Translations under genes and position numbers: made by a program | Notes under the pieces: generated by a model | Told to the model about the DNA's origin: nothing | Databases searched by the model: none | What the model saw: the letters and a program-made list of their open reading frames with translations, nothing else | Assembly: GCA_934589225.1 (NCBI GenBank) | Contig: CAKTNS010000024.1 | Coordinates: forward strand, 1-43,324 | From: an uncultured Oscillospiraceae bacterium | GTDB lineage: Bacteria > Bacillota > Clostridia > Oscillospirales > Oscillospiraceae | Direction of reading: 5' to 3' | DNA length: 43,324 nucleotides | Shown here: one piece after another, positions 8,764 through 15,449 of the stretch | Position numbering within the stretch: position 1 is the first letter of the stretch | Layout: each line of letters begins with the position of its first letter

Positions 8764-10002
8764 GTGTCTTGTAACCACGCGCTGGAGGTCCTGGGCTGCC
8801 GTTCCTTTCAGGCTCTTTTGAAGGTGGGCAACTACTTTATGGGCTATCGGATGCCCCAATATCTGGAGGGCCCGGGAAAAATCCGGGAATTGGGGGATTT
8901 TCTTCGGGAGAAAAACATCAATGACGTGCTGGTAGTCACCGGCTCCGGCATGGTCCGCCGGGGGCAGGTGGAGCCCATGCTGGAGGGCTTCCGGAAAGCC
9001 GGTATTCGCCACCACGTCATCACCTTTGACCACCCGGACCCCAGCTCCTTGGATGTGGAAGCCGGGTTCGCAGCCTTCAAAGCCCAGGGGTGCAAGGCCA
9101 TTGTGGCCCTGGGAGGCGGCTCCCGCATCGACTGCGCCAAGGCCATTGCCGCCAAAGCGGCCCACCCGATCAAGTCCGTTTCCCAGCTCCAGGGGCTTTT
9201 AAAAGTCCACAAGCCCATTGTGCCCTTCGTGGCCATCCCCACCACCGCCGGGGCCGGGTCTGAAACCACCGTGGCCGCCGTTATCACCGACGCCGACACC
9301 CACCGGAAGGCCGCCATCAATGACCCCTTCCTGATCCCTAAGTACGCGGTATTGGACCCGGAGCTCACCGTAGGGCTGCCCCCCTTCACCACCGCCACCA
9401 CCGGCATGGACGCCCTGGCCCACGCCGTGGAGGCCTATACCAACCACACCTACAATACAAAGCTGGAAAATGAACTGGCCAAGGAAGCCGTCCGGCTGAT
9501 CCACGACAATTTATACACAGCCTTTGAACAGGGCGAAAACCTGGAAGCCCGGCAGAACATGCAGCGGGCCGCCTTCTACGCCGGCCGGGCCTTCACCCGG
9601 GGCTGTGTGGGCTACGTCCACGCCATCGGCCACACCCTGGGGGGCCTCTACGGCGTCAGCCACGGCCTTGCCATGGCGGTGCTGCTGCCCAAGGTCATGG
9701 GTGCCTACGGCCCCGCCGCCCAAAAACGCCTGGCAGAGCTGGCCCAGGCCTGCGGCATTCCGGGGAACACCCGGGAAGAACTGGCCGAGGGCTTCCTTTC
9801 CTGGATGGAACAGACCAACGAAAAAATGGGCATCCCCAAGGGCTTTGACATGATCCGGGAGGAAGACATCGACCAGATGATCACCTGGGCCAAAAAAGAA
9901 GCCAACCCCCTCTACCCCGTCCCCGCCGTCTGGGGCCGGGAGGAACTGCGGCAGGTCATTGAAAGCCTGCGGATCAAAAACGGGAATGGGGACGAAGATT
10001 GA
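8764..10002 (+). CDS. Iron-containing (group III) alcohol dehydrogenase
   Basis: A 412-residue Fe-ADH family enzyme that interconverts alcohols and aldehydes or ketones with NAD(P)H. The GTG start at 8764 is used because AAGGAGGGGG precedes it. The nucleotide-binding GGGS lies at 117-120. The metal ligands fit the family pattern D216, H220, H286 and H300 (GMDALAH, HAIGH, SHG). This spacing matches the D-x3-H and H-x13-H arrangement of lactaldehyde reductase. It is monocistronic. The substrate cannot be told from sequence; fermentative aldehyde reduction is the usual role in anaerobes. Confidence 0.93.
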   Translation: MSCNHALEVLGCRSFQALLKVGNYFMGYRMPQYLEGPGKIRELGDFLREKNINDVLVVTGSGMVRRGQVEPMLEGFRKAGIRHHVITFDHPDPSSLDVEAGFAAFKAQGCKAIVALGGGSRIDCAKAIAAKAAHPIKSVSQLQGLLKVHKPIVPFVAIPTTAGAGSETTVAAVITDADTHRKAAINDPFLIPKYAVLDPELTVGLPPFTTATTGMDALAHAVEAYTNHTYNTKLENELAKEAVRLIHDNLYTAFEQGENLEARQNMQRAAFYAGRAFTRGCVGYVHAIGHTLGGLYGVSHGLAMAVLLPKVMGAYGPAAQKRLAELAQACGIPGNTREELAEGFLSWMEQTNEKMGIPKGFDMIREEDIDQMITWAKKEANPLYPVPAVWGREELRQVIESLRIKNGNGDED

Positions 10003-10055
10003 CAACTCTTCCGTTCTATGCGTAAAAGAAGACCGCCTTGCGGAAAGCAAGGCAG

Positions 10056-10084
10056 TTGACAAAAGGGAAAAAACGGGGTATAGT
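10056..10084 (+). promoter_or_regulatory. Antitoxin RNA promoter, unit 1
   Basis: TTGACA (10056-10061), 17 bp, TATAGT (10079-10084). The same promoter recurs at 10422-10450 (unit 2) and 10788-10816 (unit 3), each with a 17-bp spacer. Confidence 0.85.
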
Positions 10085-10090
10085 ATAGAT

Positions 10091-10177
10091 ACAAAGGGTG
10101 CCACCAGCAGGTCGGCTCCCCCAGGCGATTACGAGAAGTAACCGGACTGTAGGAGGTAGCGGTTACTTCTCATTTTT
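10091..10177 (+). ncRNA. Predicted antisense antitoxin RNA, unit 1
   Basis: The RNA would start about seven bases after the -10 and end at a 12-bp hairpin (10133-10144 with 10160-10171) followed by ATTTTT. Its last part is antisense to the 3' end of the toxin mRNA (stop codon at 10163-10165). This is the RatA/txpA arrangement. Its loop carries GTAGGAGGTAG, which the other two copies lack. The ends are predicted, not measured. Confidence 0.65.
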
Positions 10178-10258
10178 ATGATCTATAATCCCAATAATAA
10201 GGGTGATCAAAGCCACAAGGAACGAGCAGAATTCAATAAGATTCGGCCATGTAACCAA
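10163..10258 (-). CDS. Holin-like type I toxin peptide, copy 1
   Basis: A 31-residue peptide with one transmembrane segment: MVTW start, then PNLIEFCSFLVALITLIIG and a charged tail ending DHKNEK. It belongs to the short 'putative holin-like toxin' group related to TxpA/BsrG. The TTG at 10256-10258 lies eight bases after the GGGGG Shine-Dalgarno and aligns with the ATG of copy 2, so it is preferred to the TTG two codons upstream. The Shine-Dalgarno (10267-10271) can pair with GGGGG/CCCCC at 10286-10290, which would hide it. Its promoter is TTGCAT-17-TATTCT (10360-10388, minus strand). Too short for usual gene calling. Confidence 0.75.
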   Translation of the reverse strand: MVTWPNLIEFCSFLVALITLIIGIIDHKNEK

Positions 10259-10456
10259 GTGCAACACCCCCTCTCTTTAACGAACGGGGGCAAAATGAAG
10301 AGTACCCCCGAATAAAATCCAGGGGAACCGCCTGCCGGGGTGCTGGTAGCACCGAAGACAGAATACCACAGAAACGGACAAAATGCAAGCAAATCGGCAA
10401 TTGTCGTGTGTGGGTTGGCAGTTGACAAAACATCGAAAACGAGCTATAGTATAGAT

Positions 10457-10547
10457 ACAAAGGGTGCCACCAGCAGGTCGGCTCCCCACAAGATTACGAG
10501 AAGTAACCGGGCTGTGGAAAGTTAGCGGTTACTTCTCGTTGTTGTTT
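10457..10547 (+). ncRNA. Predicted antisense antitoxin RNA, unit 2
   Basis: Promoter at 10422-10450. The terminal hairpin has arms 10498-10509 and 10526-10537 and is followed by GTTGTTGTTT, a weaker T-tract than in unit 1. It overlaps the 3' end of toxin copy 2 in antisense. Confidence 0.6.
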
Positions 10548-10618
10548 ACCTGGAGAACCAGGGCAATGACAGTAGCAATGACCATGCAGAATTGAAATAA
10601 TTCTTCCCATGTAACCAT
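10529..10618 (-). CDS. Holin-like type I toxin peptide, copy 2
   Basis: A 29-residue single-span peptide beginning MVTWEELFQFCMVIATVIAL and ending NNNEK. It differs from copies 1 and 3 in its hydrophobic core but keeps the MVTW start, the F-C pair and the Lys end. The ATG at 10616-10618 has GAGAGGGGG eight bases upstream. Promoter TTGCAT-17-TATTCT at 10724-10752 (minus strand). The divergence from the neighbours while the flanking RNA parts stay alike suggests selection for a distinct toxin with its own antitoxin, or older duplication. Confidence 0.78.
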   Translation of the reverse strand: MVTWEELFQFCMVIATVIALVLQVNNNEK

Positions 10619-10822
10619 ATCTGCCACCCCCTCTCTGTTCGATTGGGGGCAAAAGAAGCATATTACCCCCCAAAATTAAAATTCAGGGGAACCGCCTGCC
10701 GGGGTGCTGGTAGCACCACAGACAGAATACCACAGAAACAGACAAAATGCAAGCAAATCGGCAATTGTCGTGTACCGAGTAAGGCAGTTGACAAAACATC
10801 GAAAACGGGGTATAGTATAGAT

Positions 10823-10913
10823 ACAAAGGGTGCCGCCAGCAGGTCGGCTCCCCCAGTGTTTGGTTAAGAAGTAACCGTTTCTGTGGAAGAGTGGCGGTTA
10901 CTTCTTATCTTTA
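10823..10913 (+). ncRNA. Predicted antisense antitoxin RNA, unit 3
   Basis: Promoter at 10788-10816. The terminal hairpin arms are 10866-10877 and 10895-10906 (AAGAAGTAACCG and its complement). The loop differs from units 1 and 2. It overlaps the 3' end of toxin copy 3 in antisense. Confidence 0.6.
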
Positions 10914-10993
10914 TGATCAATAATCCCAACAATCAGGGTGATCAAAGCCACGAGGAATGAACAGAACTCAATAAGGTTCGGCCATGTAACCAA
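10898..10993 (-). CDS. Holin-like type I toxin peptide, copy 3
   Basis: A 31-residue peptide nearly identical to copy 1; the visible changes are I to V in the membrane segment and a DHKDKK tail. The TTG start at 10991-10993 is placed as in copy 1. The Shine-Dalgarno GGGGG again faces a complementary CCCCC upstream. The promoter is TTGCAA-17-TATGCT (11093-11121, minus strand), slightly weaker than in the other copies. Confidence 0.75.
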   Translation of the reverse strand: MVTWPNLIEFCSFLVALITLIVGIIDHKDKK

Positions 10994-11139
10994 GTGCAAC
11001 ACCCCCTTCCTTAAAGAACGGGGGCAAAAAGAAGTGTACCCCCGAAGAACTCTGGGGGAACCGCCTGCCGGGGTGCTGGTAGCACCGAAGACAGCATAAC
11101 ACAGGACTTGACAAATTGCAAGCGCGGAAGCGCAAAAAT

Positions 11140-11175
11140 GCCCCCGGTTTCGTAGTGAAACCGGGGGCGTTTTTT
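11140..11175. terminator. Bidirectional terminator
   Basis: A 12-bp perfect stem (GCCCCCGGTTTC 11140-11151, GAAACCGGGGGC 11157-11168) with T-runs on both sides (GTTTTTT to the right; ATTTTT in the minus direction). It separates the toxin array from the blaR1-like gene, whose leftward transcript it ends. Confidence 0.85.
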
Positions 11176-11205
11176 GTCCGGTCAGGGAGAAAAATCCTAT
11201 AACCG

Positions 11206-13203
11206 TTACCTGTCAACGTTCCCGTATTCTTCTTCGATTGCTTTCCGCGCGCTTTCTTGGTCCAGGGAAACAATGGATTCCACGATGTCCAGCTGATGCT
11301 CCCCGAATAGATCGTTTTGCAGGTGGATGTTTATAAAGTTTCCCTGGGCATCAAACTGAAAATTCAGGAAGTAAAAGGATGGATATTCCGGAGAATCTAT
11401 GTAAGGCTTGTCAATGCGGAGCATGACCACTGAGCCGGTTTCAGCGGTGAGGGTATGGATGTAGGTCACAGCCTCATCCCACCTAAAAGAGGCCAGCCAG
11501 GGCATTTCTGTGTCCGCATCCCATCTGCCGCCCTGTTCCCAAGTACCGCCCTGATTGGTGTATACGGTGCCGTTTACAACCATGCGGCCCGTTTTCAGGG
11601 GGAACTGCTGTTCCTGGGCCATGGCGGCGGATTCCGGGGCGATTTCCGTAAGCACCAGCCGGTTTTCCCCGTCCTGATAGTAATTCGTCACCGACCAGGG
11701 CTGCTGGGTGTCTCCGGTGGCGGACCGCTGAATAAGCAAGTGGCAGCTGCCGGATTGGATGGCGTTGAGGACCGCCTGGCACTGTTCCAGAGCGGTTTCC
11801 TGGGCAGCGATTTCCTGGGCAGAGGGTTCTGTTGCCACGGGAATCCCATCTATGGACACGGTTTTCAGGAAATCTTCGGTATGTATGCTGGAAATCTGAT
11901 TCAAATTGAACCACACGTCATAAATCTGGTCGCCGGTGATAAAGAAGGTGTGCAGTTCCCACAGGGCATCCGGGTTGCCGTCCCAGAAAATTTCGGTCTC
12001 CGTATCCCCGTAGGAGGAGCTGCCGGACATATAGCCGATGGGGCAGTCCAGTTCCGCTTCTTTCAGCTCCACCAGATCAGAGGCCGCAAACGCCGGGTAA
12101 TCCCGCCGATCAATGCCGCCTACGGTCTTTCCTTCTTGGAGCAGCACCAGGCCGTTCTCCCGGTTTTCTGCCTCAACGCCCTGGGGCAGCACCATGGTCA
12201 GTGTGCCGTATTGCAGGGTATCCCCCTCTGCCGCAAAGCCCGTGTCCGCACTGGGGTCGACTGCATTCCCCTTTTCTTTGGGGTTCACGGCACAGGCCGC
12301 CAAAACAGCGGCACACACCAGAAAACAAAGCAAGCTGACCCAAATCTTGGGCTTTTTCCATTTTGCCATATTCAAAACCCGTCCTTTCGTATCACCCTGA
12401 CCGAAGGCCAGGGGCGTAACGGCAATACGCTTCTTGCCGGTGGCCAGCCGCAGCAGGGAGGCGGAATAATCCCCCCGGATCTGGGGACCCAGCTGCCGGA
12501 TCACCGCTTCATCACAACTCATTTCCATATCTTTCCCCGCCAGCACGAAGGCCACCCACACCAAAGGATCAAACCAGTGGATACACAGGGCGCAGTAGGC
12601 CAGAAGCTTCCAGATGTGGTCAAAGCGGCGGATATGGTGCCGCTCGTGGGCCAGAATGTAGGGCAGCTCCTGGGCGGGGATATGGGAGGGCAAATAGATT
12701 CTGGGCCGGAATACCCCCAGAACAAAGGGGGTGTCGATTTGGTCGGCCCAATAGAGGCCCCGTTCCAAAGGCACCGCCTCCACCAGTTTTTTCCGGAGCC
12801 GGAGATACTGCCCTAAGCCGGAAAGCCCCAAAACCGCCACCCCGGAAAGCCAGAGCCCGGGGATCAGGGTCTTCCGGTCCAGGTGCCGGGGTTCCCGGGG
12901 ACTCTGGGCCGCGGGAACCCTTTGGGCCGGAGCTTCCGAAAATGCAGGGGCATCCTCAGGGAGAAAGGAAACCACCGTCGTTCCCGGAGCGGCCGCCCGG
13001 GTCTCCGGCTTCAGCATGTTCAAAAACGAGACCGGGGCGCTGAAGGACAGGGGGCACAGGAGCCGGAACAGCACCACGGACCAGAGGGCGTAGGAAAAAA
13101 TCTTCGGAAACCGCTTTAGAAGCAACCGTACAAGCAGCACCGGCAGGATCACCAGGCTGCCGGTCAGACTCATGTTCAGCACCGCCGAAAACAGCTTAGC
13201 CAC
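11206..13203 (-). CDS. BlaR1/MecR1-like membrane metallopeptidase (M56) with large C-terminal domain
   Basis: A 665-residue membrane protease sensor of family M56. The N-terminal half has several transmembrane segments around a cytoplasmic zinc protease domain: HERHH at 186-190 and a third ligand in MEMSCDE (E227). A further transmembrane segment near 285-305 (WVSLLCFLVCAAVLAACA) leads to a long extracellular C-terminal part of about 350 residues. That part is not a recognisable penicillin-binding domain; it resembles the uncharacterised tails of clostridial M56 proteins. The GTG start at 13201-13203 has GGAGG upstream and overlaps the repressor gene by eight bases. Known relatives cleave the partner BlaI-type repressor after sensing an external signal. 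The signal here is unknown. Confidence 0.88.
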   Translation of the reverse strand: MAKLFSAVLNMSLTGSLVILPVLLVRLLLKRFPKIFSYALWSVVLFRLLCPLSFSAPVSFLNMLKPETRAAAPGTTVVSFLPEDAPAFSEAPAQRVPAAQSPREPRHLDRKTLIPGLWLSGVAVLGLSGLGQYLRLRKKLVEAVPLERGLYWADQIDTPFVLGVFRPRIYLPSHIPAQELPYILAHERHHIRRFDHIWKLLAYCALCIHWFDPLVWVAFVLAGKDMEMSCDEAVIRQLGPQIRGDYSASLLRLATGKKRIAVTPLAFGQGDTKGRVLNMAKWKKPKIWVSLLCFLVCAAVLAACAVNPKEKGNAVDPSADTGFAAEGDTLQYGTLTMVLPQGVEAENRENGLVLLQEGKTVGGIDRRDYPAFAASDLVELKEAELDCPIGYMSGSSSYGDTETEIFWDGNPDALWELHTFFITGDQIYDVWFNLNQISSIHTEDFLKTVSIDGIPVATEPSAQEIAAQETALEQCQAVLNAIQSGSCHLLIQRSATGDTQQPWSVTNYYQDGENRLVLTEIAPESAAMAQEQQFPLKTGRMVVNGTVYTNQGGTWEQGGRWDADTEMPWLASFRWDEAVTYIHTLTAETGSVVMLRIDKPYIDSPEYPSFYFLNFQFDAQGNFINIHLQNDLFGEHQLDIVESIVSLDQESARKAIEEEYGNVDR

Positions 13204-13567
13204 GGGACTCCCTCCTCATATCGTCAATGAGCTGCTGCAGCTGGTCAATTTCCTGGTCGGACAGCCGCTTCCGGCTGCCAAAGGCCGCCAGAAAGGCGGG
13301 CAGGGAGCCATGGAAGGTCTCTTCCACAAACTGCTCACTCTGCCGGGCATAAAATTCCTCCCGGCTCACCAGGGCGGTGACCTGACGGCCGTCATTCCGG
13401 AACAGCCCCCGGTCGCACAGCCGTTTCAAAACCGTATAGGTGGTGGTGCGCTTCCAGTGCAGCCGCTCCTCCGCCAGCTCCGTCAGCCGCCGGGAGGTCA
13501 CCGGCGCATTGTCCCAGATCATGTCCGCAAAAATACCCTCGATTCTCCCAAGTTTGTATTCTGCCAT
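13196..13567 (-). CDS. BlaI/MecI/CopY-family repressor
   Basis: A 123-residue winged-helix repressor, the cytoplasmic partner of the M56 sensor. The DNA-binding part (residues 1-75) shows ITRR-like PVTSRRLTELAEE followed by TTTYTVLKRLCDRGL, the family signature for the recognition helix and wing. The C-terminal part is the dimerisation region that M56 partners cut. The ATG at 13565-13567 has AAAGGAGG upstream. The stop overlaps the start of the sensor gene, so the two are coupled. It is expected to repress its own operon through the dyads at 13586-13622. Confidence 0.93.
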   Translation of the reverse strand: MAEYKLGRIEGIFADMIWDNAPVTSRRLTELAEERLHWKRTTTYTVLKRLCDRGLFRNDGRQVTALVSREEFYARQSEQFVEETFHGSLPAFLAAFGSRKRLSDQEIDQLQQLIDDMRRESRG

Positions 13568-13585
13568 TTGGAATCCTCCTTTACT

Positions 13586-13635
13586 CTACTATTTGTAGAC
13601 AACTACACTCTACTGCATGTAGACTAAAAAGTCAA
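13586..13635 (-). promoter_or_regulatory. BlaI-type operator and promoter
   Basis: Promoter TTGACT (13630-13635), 17 bp, TAGAGT (13607-13612) on the minus strand. Three dyads cover it: CTAC-N5-GTAG at 13586-13598 and at 13610-13622, and TGTAG-N4-CTACA at 13594-13607. These resemble the TACA/TGTA half-sites of BlaI/MecI operators. The two outer dyads have the same geometry, centred 24 bp apart. Confidence 0.8.
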
Positions 13636-13740
13636 GACCGTTCCGGAGATTTAATAGAGTCTTAAAGAATGTGGAATCATTTCCTTTTGTCCCTGGGTTG
13701 GACCGTAAATGACGTAAAACGCTGCTTTTACAAAAAATAA

Positions 13741-13769
13741 TTGACAATTTCCGGAATAAATGATATAAA
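13741..13769 (+). promoter_or_regulatory. Promoter of the MATE gene
   Basis: TTGACA (13741-13746), 17-bp spacer, TATAAA (13764-13769). It leaves a leader of about 250 bases before the start codon. Confidence 0.8.
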
Positions 13770-13780
13770 TACTGCGAAAT

Positions 13781-14020
13781 CAGAAAGAAACCGCTGCCCG
13801 AGCGGTGCAGCTCCCGGGTAGAGCCTGTGTTTCTGTCTGTAAAGAGAAAGACGTATATCTGTTTGCTCATCGGAGGGCTATTTCAACGTAATTGAAAGGC
13901 CGGATAAGATGTCGCTGTTCGCGTTTCCCGGAGGCTGTGGGTGCCGTAGCACCGCAGCAGAGGAGGGGGCGTGTAGGGCAGCGGTTCTTGTCCGACCTTT
14001 TGTGATTCTTTTGGAAAGGT
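13781..14020 (+). promoter_or_regulatory. Structured leader of the MATE gene; riboswitch candidate
   Basis: The start of the leader folds as a three-way junction. P1 pairs 13781-13791 with 13829-13839 (11 pairs, one mismatch). P2 is CCGCT/AGCGG (13791-13805) with loop GCCCG. P3 is CAGCTC/GAGCCTG (13808-13827) with loop CCGGGTA. The P2 loop (13796-13800) is complementary to the P3 loop (13815-13819), allowing a kissing interaction. Near the gene, ACCTTT (13995-14000) can pair with AAAGGT (14015-14020) and hide the Shine-Dalgarno. Guanidine-IV (mepA motif) RNAs are known upstream of MATE exporters and use a loop-loop contact, but I could not confirm their consensus here. Confidence 0.45.
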
Positions 14021-14027
14021 AGTATCT

Positions 14028-15386
14028 ATGTCAAAGCAAAAGATTCAGTTATCCGATCATTTTACCGTCTCCCGGCTGCTGCGGTTTGTGCTGCCCAGCA
14101 TTGGAACCATGCTCTTTACCTCTGTTTACGGCATTGTGGACGGTCTGTGTGTGTCCAATTTTGTGGGAAAAACGGCTTTTGCGGGGGTGAACCTGATCTG
14201 GCCGGTGCCCATGCTCATCGGCACCATCGGCTTCATGCTGGGTACCGGCGGCTCCGCCATTGTGGGCATCGCCCTGGGGGAACGGGACGGGGAGCGGGCA
14301 GATGCCTACTTTAGCCTGTTTCTGGCGGCGGCCCTTCTGGCTGGCAGCGCCTTTGCGGCGCTGGGGCTTTTGTTCCTGCGGCCCATTGGGGTGCTGCTGG
14401 GAGGCCGGGGGGAGATGCTGGAGTATGCCCTGCGGTATGGCCGCATTTTGCTGATCGGCCTGCCCACCTTTATTTTGCAGAACATGTTCCAGAGCTTCTT
14501 CGTCACGGCGGAAAAGCCCAACCTGGGCTTCTGGGTCACGGTGGGGGCCGGGGTCACCAATATGGTGCTGGACGTGGTGCTGGTGGGGCTCCTGGGCTGG
14601 GGTGTCGAAGGGGCGGCCTTTGCCACGGTCCTCAGCCAAGTCGTGGGCGGCGTGCTGCCGGTGTTCTATTTTATGAGCGGCCGCAACACCAGCTGCCTGC
14701 ATTTGCGGCGGCCCCGCTTTAACGGGAAGGTGCTGTGGATGGCCTGCGTCAACGGCTCCTCGGAGCTCATGACCAACCTGTCCATGTCCCTGGTGAACAT
14801 TCTTTACAACTACCAGCTGCTCCGCTTTGCGGGTGAGGATGGGGTGGCGGCCTACGGTGTGATCATGTACGCGGCGTTCCTCTTTGTGGCGGTATACGTG
14901 GGCTATTCCGTGGGCAGCGCCCCCATTGTCAGCTTCCATTACGGGGCCCAGAATCAGAGCGAGGTCCACAATCTCTACGCCATGAGCCTCCGGCTCATTG
15001 GGGCGGCGGCGGTTGGTATGACGGTGGTGTCCATGTATCTCATTCCCCATGTGGCCCGGTTCTTTGTGGGCTATGACCAGGCCCTGCTGACGATGACCAC
15101 CCGGGCCTTCCGGCTCTACGGCCTGAGCTTTCTCATTATGGGCTTCAACGTCTACGCCTCCTCCTTCTTTACTGCCCTGGGGGACGGCCTGACCAGCGCC
15201 CTGATCTCCTTCCTGCGGACGCTGCTGTTTCAGGTCCTGGCGGTGCTGCTCCTGCCCCAGCTTTTGGGGCTGGACGGGGTATGGCTGGCGGTGGTCCCGG
15301 CGGAGCTGGCCTCCTTGGCGGTCAGTGTTGGGATGTTTCTCTATAAAGACCGCACCTTCCACTATCGCAGGGCACAAAAGGAATAA
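14028..15386 (+). CDS. MATE-family multidrug/cation exporter (MepA-like)
   Basis: A 452-residue inner-membrane protein with about 12 transmembrane segments, of the MATE family (DinF/MepA branch). It exports cationic or aromatic compounds driven by H+ or Na+. Typical features are PSIGTMLFTSVYGIVDGLCV in the first helices, the GTGGSAIVGIALGE loop and the pseudo-repeat in the second half. The ATG at 14028 follows GGAAAGG by eight bases. It stands alone behind a long folded leader and ends in a terminator shared with the convergent cyclase gene. The substrate is unknown; guanidine-like compounds are possible if the leader is a guanidine sensor. Confidence 0.92.
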   Translation: MSKQKIQLSDHFTVSRLLRFVLPSIGTMLFTSVYGIVDGLCVSNFVGKTAFAGVNLIWPVPMLIGTIGFMLGTGGSAIVGIALGERDGERADAYFSLFLAAALLAGSAFAALGLLFLRPIGVLLGGRGEMLEYALRYGRILLIGLPTFILQNMFQSFFVTAEKPNLGFWVTVGAGVTNMVLDVVLVGLLGWGVEGAAFATVLSQVVGGVLPVFYFMSGRNTSCLHLRRPRFNGKVLWMACVNGSSELMTNLSMSLVNILYNYQLLRFAGEDGVAAYGVIMYAAFLFVAVYVGYSVGSAPIVSFHYGAQNQSEVHNLYAMSLRLIGAAAVGMTVVSMYLIPHVARFFVGYDQALLTMTTRAFRLYGLSFLIMGFNVYASSFFTALGDGLTSALISFLRTLLFQVLAVLLLPQLLGLDGVWLAVVPAELASLAVSVGMFLYKDRTFHYRRAQKE

Positions 15387-15390
15387 AATT

Positions 15391-15443
15391 CCCCCATAGA
15401 GGGCCCTATGAACCGCTTCGGTTCCGGGCTTTCTCTATGGGGG
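15391..15443. terminator. Bidirectional terminator between MATE and cyclase genes
   Basis: CCCCCATAGAG (15391-15401) pairs with CTCTATGGGGG (15433-15443). T-rich sequence follows in both directions (CGTTCTTTA to the right, AATTTTATT to the left). Confidence 0.75.
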
Positions 15444-15449
15444 CGTTCT

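Larger units (their letters stand above)
10051..11125. repeat. Three tandem copies of a ~345-375 bp type I toxin-antitoxin unit
   Basis: Three units start at about 10051, 10417 and 10783. Each holds, from left to right: a rightward promoter TTGACA-17-TATAGT, a conserved GGTGC(C/T)RCCAGCAGG motif, a 12-bp hairpin (GTAACCG/CGGTTAC core), a leftward short hydrophobic ORF, a C5/G5 hairpin over its Shine-Dalgarno, an inverted copy of the GGTGC motif, and a leftward promoter TTGCA(T/A)-17-TAT(T/G)CT. The junctions between units share TGCAAGCAAATCGGCAATTG. The third unit ends in a different sequence. Confidence 0.85.

Noticed and set aside
10997..10999. Upstream TTG as start of toxin copies 1 and 3
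   Set aside because: It leaves only two bases to the Shine-Dalgarno; the TTG two codons later has the normal eight-base spacing and aligns with the ATG of copy 2.
10051..11125. CRISPR array
   Set aside because: There are repeats, but each unit is about 350 bp with promoters and a peptide ORF; no short direct repeats with regular spacers and no cas genes.
13781..13839. Purine riboswitch
   Set aside because: The fold is a three-way junction with interacting loops, but the conserved junction residues and loop sequences of purine riboswitches are absent.
13931..13960. T-box-like GGGTGCCG...GCACC stretch upstream of the MATE gene
   Set aside because: The T-box GGGTGGTACCGCG bulge is not matched, there is no specifier-loop architecture, and the downstream gene is not amino-acid related. 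It is a simple hairpin.
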